Source of the DNA: Solitalea lacus
GTDB lineage: Bacteria > Bacteroidota > Bacteroidia > Sphingobacteriales > Sphingobacteriaceae
Direction of reading: 5' to 3'
DNA: 64,000 nucleotides
Assembly: GCF_022014595.1 (NCBI RefSeq)
Contig: NZ_CP091740.1
Location: 2,220,200 to 2,284,199, forward strand
Shown: one piece after another, positions 18,378 through 25,875 of the stretch
Layout of the letters: each line of letters opens with the position of its first letter
How positions within the stretch are numbered: the stretch's first letter is position 1
Notes under the pieces: generated by a model
Told to the model about the DNA's origin: nothing
The model's database searches: none
The model's input: only the letters and a program-made list of their open reading frames with translations
Program-made: the position numbers and the translations under genes

Positions 18378-19646
18378 ATGCAACTAGCCTATACAAAACA
18401 TTTTAAGCACGCCTATCTTGTATTGGTTCTATTATTTAGCTATGAATTTAGTATAGCTCAGTCAAAAACTGATACCTTAATAAGTACACAAATTAAGGAT
18501 ATTGGTGACGTGCTCTTCAAGAAAAAGAAAAAAGATTCTATTAAGATTGCAGAAAAAAAGGATAGTTTCTTTCTTCTAATACCGGTTATTGGATCCCAGC
18601 CTGCTACTGGTTTTATGTTTGGCTTTACGGGGCAGTATACGTTTAAAGGACTGAAACCAGAGGATAAATATTCAACTATAAACCTTAACGCCACCTACAC
18701 TACTAAAGACCAATGGTTAATCAATATGAAAAATAATGTGCTGCTTTCCGGTAACAAAATTTTTCTAAGTGGCGATTGGCGTTTTTATATCTTTTCACAA
18801 CCCAATTATGGCTTAGGTACTGATATTATTCCCCCTGCAAAAGATGATGAAGGTTTTAGTCTTGATTCTTTGTCTCAGCCAATGGATTATAATTACATTA
18901 AATTTCACCAAACAGCATCCTGGCTTGTAAAGAACAACTTTTATGTAGGGGCCGGATTACATTTGGATGGCTATACAAGTATAGATGATAATAATTTAGA
19001 TACTGCCAACCAACGTTATACAGCACATTATAATTATAGCACCAAATATGGATTTGATCCGAAAAAGTATTATGTATATGGGGTAAGTTTAAATTTTCTT
19101 TACGACTCTCGAGATAACCAAATTAATCCTAATCATGGATTGTACGGTAACCTAAATTTCAGATTAAATCCCGCTATAGGAAAAAATGATTACACCAGTA
19201 CTGTGTTGTTTGCTGAAATGAGATATTTTAAACCATTAAGTAAAACTAATTTGCAACATGTGTGGGGTATTTGGGTATATGGTCAATTTGTAACCAGCGG
19301 AAAGGTGCCATATCTTAACTTACCATCAATTGGCTGGGATCAACGAAGTAGAGGAGGTAAAGGGTATACTCAGGGAGTATTCAGAGGAAATAATTTAGTG
19401 TATCTTGAAACTGAATATCGATTTCCAATAAGTAAAAACCAGTTGTTCAGTGGAACTGTATTTGGTGATTTTACCACAGCAAGCGATAAAGACCGCGATG
19501 TAAAACTGTTTGACTCAATACAGCCCGCTTTTGGAGTTGGATTTAGAATATTATTAGATAAAAAAACGAGAACAAACCTCATATTTAATTACGCTTGGGG
19601 ACGAAAATCAAAAGGATTTTATCTCAATGCCGGAGAATCATTCTAA
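18378..19646 (+). CDS. BamA/TamA-type outer membrane surface antigen-like barrel
   Basis: 422 residues. N-terminal signal sequence (hydrophobic HAYLVLVLLFSYEFSIAQS), a short lysine-rich linker, then a 16-strand-like barrel starting IPVIGSQPATGFMFGFTGQY. LYDSRDNQINPNHGLYGNLNFR is the Omp85-type strand pattern (usually DxRdn..P..G), and RGGKGYTQGVFRGNNLVYLETEYRFPI resembles the RGF-like/terminal barrel region. POTRA domains are absent, so it is a short barrel-only member; role unknown, possibly lipid or protein transport across the outer membrane. Monocistronic, terminator follows. Confidence 0.8.
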   Translation: MQLAYTKHFKHAYLVLVLLFSYEFSIAQSKTDTLISTQIKDIGDVLFKKKKKDSIKIAEKKDSFFLLIPVIGSQPATGFMFGFTGQYTFKGLKPEDKYSTINLNATYTTKDQWLINMKNNVLLSGNKIFLSGDWRFYIFSQPNYGLGTDIIPPAKDDEGFSLDSLSQPMDYNYIKFHQTASWLVKNNFYVGAGLHLDGYTSIDDNNLDTANQRYTAHYNYSTKYGFDPKKYYVYGVSLNFLYDSRDNQINPNHGLYGNLNFRLNPAIGKNDYTSTVLFAEMRYFKPLSKTNLQHVWGIWVYGQFVTSGKVPYLNLPSIGWDQRSRGGKGYTQGVFRGNNLVYLETEYRFPISKNQLFSGTVFGDFTTASDKDRDVKLFDSIQPAFGVGFRILLDKKTRTNLIFNYAWGRKSKGFYLNAGESF

Positions 19647-19684
19647 GGTCTGAAAGCAACTAAGAGTATACTTAATACTATAAT

Positions 19685-19735
19685 TATTTCGACTCTTTTG
19701 GTGGCTATAGGCCCATAAAGAGTCGAAATATTTTA
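19685..19735 (+). terminator. Terminator of the surface-antigen-like gene
   Basis: Perfect 14-bp stem TATTTCGACTCTTT / AAAGAGTCGAAATA (19685-19698 with 19717-19730), then TTTTATT. Confidence 0.8.
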
Positions 19736-19857
19736 TTGTTATGTAGTTGATATTTAGGTTTTTAAAATATTTTATGCAGGAAAGTTAGGGTTTTGTAGAC
19801 AAAAAGGCATATGTTTTGCGAGATATAGGGATAAATCAAACTAATCATCTGAAAGTA

Positions 19858-20256
19858 ATGCATAACATTAAGCCACGCCATACAATCATTGTAATTATAC
19901 TTTTGATCAGCGTTACATTGTTTACATGCAGTAAAAGTGATGCCGATACAGTGTCTTGTGATTTTTCTACCGAAAGCTACACAACTAACAACGATGGTAC
20001 AGTTACCTATACAGTTACCAAGGAAGGTAATGGCAGTACTATAAGCTCCATAACTTATAGAGGAACTGATGGAGTAATTACGGTTCCCAATCCAGGTGAT
20101 AATTTTACGTTAAGTGCTCCTGTGAAAAAAGGAACTGTAATTACACTTAACGTAAAAGGTACTGCCGTTGAAGGGCAGCTAAGGGCCCAATACAAATTCA
20201 TAAGCACTACCGGTACTGAGCAAGGAAATGCATTCAGAGCATGTCCAGGGGATTGA
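19858..20256 (+). CDS. Hypothetical lipoprotein
   Basis: 132 residues from the ATG at 19858. Lipoprotein signal IIVIILLISVTLFTCSKSD with the lipidated Cys near residue 24. The remaining ~100 residues are predicted beta-rich (YTTNNDGTVTYTVTKEGNGST), resembling a small immunoglobulin-like surface domain, but no family is recognised. An upstream TTG would add 14 residues ahead of the signal and was rejected. Confidence 0.7.
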   Translation: MHNIKPRHTIIVIILLISVTLFTCSKSDADTVSCDFSTESYTTNNDGTVTYTVTKEGNGSTISSITYRGTDGVITVPNPGDNFTLSAPVKKGTVITLNVKGTAVEGQLRAQYKFISTTGTEQGNAFRACPGD

Positions 20257-20290
20257 TTATCATGGAATAATCACAACAACCATTAGAAAC

Positions 20291-20671
20291 ATGAGTTTAC
20301 ACGATAAAATATTGGAAGTTTATCAATCTGTAAAGAGTTATCCTGATCTTGTCCAAAAGCTGATTGAATTAGGAATCCAATCTTATACAGTTGATGTAGC
20401 AACCGGTTCAATATTATATCGTTTAGCAGACGGGGAGAATTTATTGCATGTGGGTGAAGTTGATAATAGGTCAATTTTTGAGCGTTTTAGTGCTGATTTA
20501 ACTGTAATGGCAATCAGAGATAATCAACAAGGTAAAACCACATATCCTGAATTTATGCATGCAATAGGAGCTGCGGGGGTCAGATTTTATGAAGCAACAT
20601 TAACCGGTGAAAATAAACGTGTTACTTATATTGGATTTGGTGGATTCTATGAAGAATCTATTCCAATTTAA
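20291..20671 (+). CDS. DUF1398 family protein
   Basis: 126 residues starting MSLHDKILEVYQSVKSYPDLVQKLIELGIQSYTVDV. The pattern YPxFMHAIGAAGVRFYEATL and YIGFGGFYEESIP matches DUF1398 (once annotated as phage envelope-like protein); function unknown, small cytosolic protein. The open frame extends 21 codons upstream into the lipoprotein gene, but the family begins at this methionine. 34 bp after the lipoprotein stop. Confidence 0.8.
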   Translation: MSLHDKILEVYQSVKSYPDLVQKLIELGIQSYTVDVATGSILYRLADGENLLHVGEVDNRSIFERFSADLTVMAIRDNQQGKTTYPEFMHAIGAAGVRFYEATLTGENKRVTYIGFGGFYEESIPI

Positions 20672-20688
20672 ATTCATTCAGTCAATCT

Positions 20689-22314
20689 TTAATTTTTACT
20701 AAAGAGCATTTCTTCCAAACGGTTATCTTTTTTGTATACGTCTTTTCTGAAGTTTAATAAGCCGTTGTGATCAACAAAAGCCGTGAAGTAACCAATGTAC
20801 ACTGGCACTGACTTTTTTAAAGTAACATAGAGCTCCTGGTTTGCATTCATCGCTTCTGTAATCTTATCACTGGTCCATGTATTATCGTCCTTTAATAAAA
20901 GTTCAGCAAGTTTCTTTGGTTCGCTTACTCGAATGCATCCATGACTAAAAGCCCTTTGATCTTCTTTGAATAAAGATTTTGAAGGTGTATCGTGCAAATA
21001 AATATTATATGTATTTGGAAAGAGGAATTTTACCTGTCCAAGTGAATTTGTTGGGCCAGGAAGTTGCCTCAGCACCGGAAGTTGTCCCATATAGCCGGTA
21101 ATTTCCATGTTGTGGTCTCGTAAGTAATTACTGTTTTTACTCATTTCAGGTAATATTTCATTACGTGTTATGCTTGGCGGGACATTCCAATATGGGCTAA
21201 AAACAATATATCTTAAGTTTCCATTAAAAATTACAGTTTGATGCATCACCTTTCCAACTACCACATTACACCCCCATTCTAAAGTATCTGAATTGAATAT
21301 ATACAGCTTAAAGGCGGGGATGTTAATAATTATATGTTTTCCTTCAACCTTTTCCGGAACCCACCGGCTTCGTTCAATGTTTACCATTAGTTGTTTCAGG
21401 CGTTCACTTGGTTTTATATTCAGTTCATTGATAAATGAATTCCCAATTACTCCATCGGCAGTTAAACCATGTCTGGTTTGAAATTGCTTTGTTGCCATTA
21501 TTAATTCAGCATCAAATAATGGATTTTTATTATCTTTTTTTAGGTCTCCCAATAAAAACAAACGATGGCGTATTGCTAAAAGTAAGGATGATGAGTCGCC
21601 TGGGTTATAAGTTTTTTGATCAAGTTTTAGTGACTCCCAGTTCTCATTTGTTGTCAGCTTGCGATACAGCTTCAAATTATCCTTCAGTAAATCATATTGA
21701 CGAAAAACTGGTGTTTTGCTTAAAACATTTGATGCAGGTTGGTTAATTATATCTTCCAGTTGTTTCTGAAAGTCAATCTTTTTTCTCGGAAGGAACCACT
21801 CTAACTCTTGCATCTCCTTGTCGTTTACAGAACCTTGCCATGCAATTTTTGAAAAAGCAAAATAGGCGCCGGTAAGCATTAATTCCGTAGTAGCATCCGG
21901 TTTATTGTTTATTATGGAGTGTATAAGTGAATCAAGCTTGCTGTCATAAGGTATTTTTCCGTTTAAACCTTCTTCATCTAAGTGTTGAACCCGATTGTTT
22001 AAATTACTAGCCTGCTCAATTAAACCTTTACGATCAAACCAAGCAAAGGCAAAATTTCTATTCTTATAAAATTTAGTAATATCCGTCTGATAGGAGGAAA
22101 GTAATGGGTATTTATTGATGAAATTATTTAAAGTTATGCTGTCTAAGTGAATAGCAGTTTGGGAACTGTAGTTACCAGGGATGGTTCTATTCCAGTTTGA
22201 TACATTTATGATCGTATCGACAGGTTTCAGGTTGGGTTTGTTATGTTTTCCAACACAGGATGAGAGTAAAACAGGAAATAGGGTGTATAAAATTATGGTT
22301 GTTTTTAATTTCAT
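20689..22314 (-). CDS. L,D-transpeptidase (YcbB/LdtD type), lipoprotein
   Basis: 541 residues. Lipoprotein signal ending LFPVLLSSCVGK; a scaffold domain; a peptidoglycan-binding-like domain around residues 230-290 (DAELIMATKQFQTRHGLTAD); and a YkuD catalytic domain with the active-site motif SHGCIRVSEP (His/Cys) near residue 455. Such enzymes form 3-3 cross-links or attach lipoproteins in the periplasm. The subdomain order matches the LdtD/YcbB family. Own -7 element upstream; convergent with the DUF1398 gene. Confidence 0.92.
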   Translation of the reverse strand: MKLKTTIILYTLFPVLLSSCVGKHNKPNLKPVDTIINVSNWNRTIPGNYSSQTAIHLDSITLNNFINKYPLLSSYQTDITKFYKNRNFAFAWFDRKGLIEQASNLNNRVQHLDEEGLNGKIPYDSKLDSLIHSIINNKPDATTELMLTGAYFAFSKIAWQGSVNDKEMQELEWFLPRKKIDFQKQLEDIINQPASNVLSKTPVFRQYDLLKDNLKLYRKLTTNENWESLKLDQKTYNPGDSSSLLLAIRHRLFLLGDLKKDNKNPLFDAELIMATKQFQTRHGLTADGVIGNSFINELNIKPSERLKQLMVNIERSRWVPEKVEGKHIIINIPAFKLYIFNSDTLEWGCNVVVGKVMHQTVIFNGNLRYIVFSPYWNVPPSITRNEILPEMSKNSNYLRDHNMEITGYMGQLPVLRQLPGPTNSLGQVKFLFPNTYNIYLHDTPSKSLFKEDQRAFSHGCIRVSEPKKLAELLLKDDNTWTSDKITEAMNANQELYVTLKKSVPVYIGYFTAFVDHNGLLNFRKDVYKKDNRLEEMLFSKN

Positions 22315-22338
22315 AGAGTGAAATTTGCAGTCAAGCTA

Positions 22339-22346
22339 CAAATGTA
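22339..22346 (-). promoter_or_regulatory. -7 promoter element of the L,D-transpeptidase gene
   Basis: TACATTTG on the minus strand, exact TAnnTTTG, 24 nt upstream of the ATG. Confidence 0.5.
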
Positions 22347-22446
22347 TTATCATTTTTAAAACTCTATGGATAATTGTTGGAAGGGATAAATGCTTTCTTG
22401 TAATATGCACATAATCAAGTTGCTTATGTGAGTTTTGGAAAAAATA

Positions 22447-22592
22447 TTTTGCTAATTCAAATTAATGCTCTACTTTAGCGCCTAGGAAAAAGAGTATAAG
22501 TTATATTTTATATTCCTTCCATTATTCTTTTTCTTTTGGTTTAGGTTAAATTAAAGGAGTTGACACTTCCCAGGTTTCAACTCCTTTTTTTA
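22447..22592 (+). ncRNA. Candidate small RNA on the plus strand
   Basis: The gap between two minus-strand genes holds, on the plus strand, TTTTG (22447) and TACTTTAG (22471; one mismatch to the -7 consensus) spaced 19 nt, and about 80 nt later an 11-bp hairpin (22553-22563 with 22577-22587) followed by seven T. The T run favours plus-strand termination although no plus-strand gene precedes it. Transcript would be about 105 nt. The hairpin may instead be a weak minus-strand insulator. Low confidence. Confidence 0.3.
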
Positions 22593-22597
22593 TTTCA

Positions 22598-23002
22598 CTA
22601 ATTTGAACCGTTGTTTGCAGGAGATTCATTGCCTTTCTGGTTTTGTGTTCTGCTTTTCATCTTTTCCATGCGTTCTTTTTTCAAAACTTCATAATCGGCC
22701 CATTGCTTTTCAGTTAAAACCGCTTTTAATGCAGTCTCTTTTTCTTCGTTAATTTTCTTCATGCCTTCCATCATGGCTGCACGGTCGCCCGCATTGGCTT
22801 CCCTTAATTCATCTACTTTCTTTGCGGAACTTAAATTAATTTCATGAACTTTTTTTTGCTGATCATCGGTTAATGCTAGCTTTTTGGTAAGCTGCTGGGT
22901 TTGCATCGAAGCTCTTTCCTCTGCACTGCGAGGTTGTCTTTCTTGAGCAAACATGGTTGTTGCAATTAATAAAGTGACAATTGCTAAAGCTAATTTTTTC
23001 AT
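22598..23002 (-). CDS. Spy/LTXXQ-like periplasmic protein
   Basis: 134 residues with a signal peptide (MKKLALAIVTLLIATTMFAQ). The mature part is helical and charged, with LTKKLALTDDQQKKVHEIN and ALKAVLTEKQWADYEVLKK, the two LTxxQ-like repeats of Spy/CpxP-type proteins. Spy-like proteins are periplasmic chaperones or metal/stress sensors; specific role here not known. Low-complexity tail rich in Asn and Lys. Confidence 0.75.
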   Translation of the reverse strand: MKKLALAIVTLLIATTMFAQERQPRSAEERASMQTQQLTKKLALTDDQQKKVHEINLSSAKKVDELREANAGDRAAMMEGMKKINEEKETALKAVLTEKQWADYEVLKKERMEKMKSRTQNQKGNESPANNGSN

Positions 23003-23081
23003 TTCTATTGTTCTTTTGCTTTTGAGTTTTATTTATAAAAAAGGTTTAATGTAAAATGAAAAAAAAATAGCTGGTGATTAA

Positions 23082-23645
23082 TTATATATTATTCGTTTTA
23101 GTTGATAGCAATGTGAAAATGGCCGAATCGAAAAATTTGCCATTGTAGTAATAGTTCTCTTTAAAATAGGCTTCTTGCCTAAACCCTGTTTTTTTTAGCA
23201 ATTTTATTGATGCCAAATTGTTTGGATTGACATTGGCTTCAATAGAATGGAATTTGATGTTATTGAAACCATAGCTGATTACTTTCATCAAAGCTTCAAA
23301 CATCAAACCATTATTCCAGTAATTGGGGTGAAGTAAATAGCCAATTTCGGCTCGGTGATGTTCTTTGATTATTCGCCAAAATCCTATTGTTCCGATCAAT
23401 TGATTGTTGCCTTTTAAAGTAATAGCCCAGTTGATCCCTTCATTTTCAGCAAAGGAATCAACTATCTTTTGAATCAGTGTTTCTATTTCTTGGATATCAC
23501 TGGGTGGCTCGCGGTCTAAATACTTTAATACTTGGTCATTGCTTCTTAATTCAAACAAAGCAATGCTGTCAGAATGGTCAATAGCCCTAAGGTTTAACCT
23601 AGGGGTTGAGAGTATAGGGAACGAATCAAACTTTATGTCCAGCAT
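23082..23645 (-). CDS. GNAT acetyltransferase, RimJ/RimL type
   Basis: 187 residues. Starts with LSTPRLNLRAIDHSDSIALFELRSN, the Acetyltransf_3 pattern, and has RAEIGYLLHPNYWNNGLMFEALMKVISYGF and ANVNPNNLASIKLLKKTGFRQEAYFKEN. RimJ/L relatives acetylate protein N-termini or small molecules; substrate unknown. It starts 21 bp after the stop of the S24 regulator gene on the same strand, so the two are probably co-transcribed. Confidence 0.88.
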   Translation of the reverse strand: MLDIKFDSFPILSTPRLNLRAIDHSDSIALFELRSNDQVLKYLDREPPSDIQEIETLIQKIVDSFAENEGINWAITLKGNNQLIGTIGFWRIIKEHHRAEIGYLLHPNYWNNGLMFEALMKVISYGFNNIKFHSIEANVNPNNLASIKLLKKTGFRQEAYFKENYYYNGKFFDSAIFTLLSTKTNNI

Positions 23646-23666
23646 TACCGAAAAGTTGCTAAAAAG

Positions 23667-24464
23667 TTAATCATTTGGCTTTAGTTTGGTAACAGTCTTT
23701 TGTAATTGCTCTACCATTTCGGTTAGTTTTTCGAGTGAAGGTTCAATTGCTGGGGTAGGGAAGGCTGTGCTTATGAAGGCTTTGGCTTTCCATATTTCAA
23801 GCACATCGCTGGCATTGATGCTGTAAGTTTCATAGGCTTTGTTGTCTGATGCAAGGTACAAGCGTTGGTTTTCTTTGATTTTATTGGTTACGCGTTTGTA
23901 AACAATGCCTTCATCTTTGCTTAGTACAACATATGTATCACCTGATTTAATATCACCAAAGTTCTCTATGTATTCTCCAACTACAATGGTTCCTGGTTCT
24001 AATGGAAGCATGGAGTCTCCCTTTAATTCAAATGCCCTGAATGTTCCTCCTTTTAAGAACGGGAGATGGAACTTTGGTAGCTCTGCTACATATTGGGGGT
24101 CGGCATAACCGTTTAAATAGCCTGCACTTGCTTTGGCCGGGATTAATTCAATGTTTTCATTTTGATCCTTATCTACAGTAATACTTAAAACCCGGAGGCC
24201 GCCACTTGTTTTGTTTTTCTCCTCTTCTGCAGCTTTTTCCTTTTTAGCAAACCATTTATCGGTTATTCTTTCCGAAATCAATTCATCAACTGAAATGCTA
24301 AATAAATTAGCCATCTTAAGAAGTAGTTCTGTTTTTGGTTCTGCCCGATCTTCTTCGTATGCACCAATAACAGCCCGTTTAACTTCTAGATTGTCAGCTA
24401 ATTGCTGTTGCGTAAGTCCTTGTTTTTTGCGCAGGTATTTTAAGTTTTGTGAGATAGTGCCCAT
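23667..24464 (-). CDS. LexA-like regulator: XRE HTH plus S24 peptidase
   Basis: 265 residues from the ATG (MGTISQNLKYLRKKQG); the frame extends four codons upstream only through a TTG. N-terminal HTH_3 (about 4-58; LTQQQLADNLEVKRAVIGAYE), a lysine/glutamate-rich linker, then a S24 domain with GDSMLPLEPG (Ser151) and IVYKRV (Lys190), the Ser-Lys dyad of self-cleaving repressors, and a candidate Ala114-Gly115 scissile bond in KASAGY. This predicts RecA-stimulated self-cleavage, as in LexA/CI. The palindrome at 24487 suggests autorepression. Divergent from a GIY-YIG-like gene. Confidence 0.9.
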   Translation of the reverse strand: MGTISQNLKYLRKKQGLTQQQLADNLEVKRAVIGAYEEDRAEPKTELLLKMANLFSISVDELISERITDKWFAKKEKAAEEEKNKTSGGLRVLSITVDKDQNENIELIPAKASAGYLNGYADPQYVAELPKFHLPFLKGGTFRAFELKGDSMLPLEPGTIVVGEYIENFGDIKSGDTYVVLSKDEGIVYKRVTNKIKENQRLYLASDNKAYETYSINASDVLEIWKAKAFISTAFPTPAIEPSLEKLTEMVEQLQKTVTKLKPND

Positions 24465-24486
24465 GAATTTTGCCAAAAATTTTATA

Positions 24487-24505
24487 ATACTAAAAATAAT
24501 AGTAT
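24487..24505. promoter_or_regulatory. Palindromic operator between regulator and GIY-YIG gene
   Basis: ATACTA-N7-TAGTAT, perfect 6-bp arms. It lies 23 nt upstream of the regulator ATG and directly abuts the -7 box of the divergent gene, so a bound dimer would cover both promoters. Confidence 0.65.
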
Positions 24506-24512
24506 ATATTTG
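24505..24512 (+). promoter_or_regulatory. -7 promoter element of the GIY-YIG-like gene
   Basis: TATATTTG, exact TAnnTTTG, sharing its first base with the operator; a TTTTA at about 24480 stands where a -33 element is expected. Confidence 0.5.
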
Positions 24513-24583
24513 CTAATAAAGTTAGTGACAATTTCGGGATTATCAAGAAATAAATAAAAATAGATTTTAAAAGAAAAACGATT

Positions 24584-24973
24584 ATGGCACTTTTCAATAA
24601 CACTTCAAGAATTAATTCAGCTGGTAGCAAACGTTACATCTATTTTATGACTGATCGTAATCGCTCAAGTATTATAGTTGGAACCAGTGATGATTTAATA
24701 AACACCATCAATAAATTCAGAGCAATTCCGACCTTGCATTTCGATGCTTCTGGACACTATTCACGTTTGGTGTATTTTGAGGAGTTTGAAAATGAAGTGT
24801 TATTACAAAAACGTTTATTGATATTACAACATCTTACCAAAGCACAAAAAGAGAAAATTATTCGTTCGGTGAACGCTGACTGGGTTGATCTTTCCTTAGG
24901 AGTTGATTTTGAAAATATATTAGATCCGAAGTTTCCCCGTACCAATTTCAGGTATACAGCTGTTGCATGTTAA
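24584..24973 (+). CDS. Degenerate GIY-YIG domain protein
   Basis: 129 residues. The fold pattern KRYIYFMTDRNRSSIIVGTSDDLINTIN, then RLVYFEEFENEVLLQKRLLILQHLTKAQKEKIIRSVNADWVDLS, matches small Bacteroidota GIY-YIG proteins, including the closing N-x-W-x-DLS. The first motif reads YIY (normal) but the second reads IVG rather than YIG, and the catalytic arginine after it is not evident, so nuclease activity is doubtful. Divergent from the LexA-like gene with a shared operator, so it is likely co-regulated. Confidence 0.75.
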   Translation: MALFNNTSRINSAGSKRYIYFMTDRNRSSIIVGTSDDLINTINKFRAIPTLHFDASGHYSRLVYFEEFENEVLLQKRLLILQHLTKAQKEKIIRSVNADWVDLSLGVDFENILDPKFPRTNFRYTAVAC

Positions 24974-25070
24974 ATCTGCGTCATTTAACCTTAAGAACGT
25001 AGTGGTATTAAACTTTAAATACTATTTTTGTAATAATAAGTGTTAGCCACGTACTTTTAATATTCTTTAG

Positions 25071-25784
25071 GTGTCGAAAAAACATTCAGATTATTTTAGC
25101 TGCAAATCCTGCCAATACCGGAAAGACTCAGTTTTTTGTGGTTTAAGGGAGAATGAATTAGACGTTATTGACTCTCATAAAGGCCATATTACTTTTAATA
25201 AAGGTGAAGAGATTTTTGTGGAAGGAGATCGTCCTCATGGTATTTATTGTATTCATGAAGGGAAAGTAAAACTGTCTAAGCATGGTGAGACAGGTAAGGA
25301 ACAGATTGTACGTTTTGCAAAAGAAAGTGATGTATTAGGTTACCGCGCCTTGCTAGGTAATGAGATGTACGATTGTAGTGCTATAGCTTTAGAAAAAACT
25401 GATGTATGCTTTATTCCAAAAACTGATTTCTTTGAAATCTTTGATAAGAGCCCATCATTGTCATTGAATTTGGTTAAACTGCTTTCTGCTGATTTAAGAC
25501 ATGCTGAAAATAAGCTTACTGATATAGCTCAAAAACCTGTTCGTGAACGAATTGCCGAAAATATCTTATTGTTGAAAGAAACTTTTGGTGTAGATGAAAT
25601 AACAGGTTCAATTAAAGTAGTATTAAGCAGAGAAGAAATTGCCAATATGACCGGCACCGCTACTGAAACCGCAATTCGTTTACTCTCAGAACTTAAGGGA
25701 GATGGTTTGATTGAATTTGTCGGAAAAAAAATTAAAATTGTCAATGTTAAAGAATTAGTTCGTAGGGCTAATATTTACAATTAA
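25071..25784 (+). CDS. fnr: FNR-type Crp/Fnr transcription factor
   Basis: 237 residues with a GTG start (no other start before residue 99; a stop codon sits immediately upstream). Cys11, Cys14, Cys23 and Cys113 (in DVCFIP, aligned with VCEIP of E. coli FNR) form the full ligand set of an oxygen-sensitive [4Fe-4S] cluster. A cyclic-nucleotide-binding-like barrel spans about 30-130, and the HTH is LSREEIANMTGTATETAIRLLSELKGDG, with the DNA-contacting E and R of FNR kept. A TATTTTTG -7 box is at 25023-25030. The next gene, a cbb3-type copper ATPase, has an FNR-like box in its promoter. Confidence 0.9.
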   Translation: MSKKHSDYFSCKSCQYRKDSVFCGLRENELDVIDSHKGHITFNKGEEIFVEGDRPHGIYCIHEGKVKLSKHGETGKEQIVRFAKESDVLGYRALLGNEMYDCSAIALEKTDVCFIPKTDFFEIFDKSPSLSLNLVKLLSADLRHAENKLTDIAQKPVRERIAENILLLKETFGVDEITGSIKVVLSREEIANMTGTATETAIRLLSELKGDGLIEFVGKKIKIVNVKELVRRANIYN

Positions 25785-25790
25785 CGCTAG

Positions 25791-25806
25791 CATGATTTTT
25801 ATCATG
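25791..25806 (+). promoter_or_regulatory. FNR-type binding site
   Basis: CATGAT-TTTT-ATCATG, a perfect palindrome containing TGAT-N4-ATCA, close to the FNR consensus. Its centre is about 41-42 bp upstream of the start predicted from the -7 box at 25828, the usual position for an activating FNR dimer. Confidence 0.65.
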
Positions 25807-25827
25807 TTTTTCTTAACTTATCGGAAA

Positions 25828-25835
25828 TAGTTTTG
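25828..25835 (+). promoter_or_regulatory. -7 promoter element of the copper ATPase gene
   Basis: TAGTTTTG, exact TAnnTTTG, 40 nt upstream of the ATG. Confidence 0.55.
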
Positions 25836-25875
25836 TCCTATCCATTAAATTTTAGGGCTTAACCTTGCGGACACT

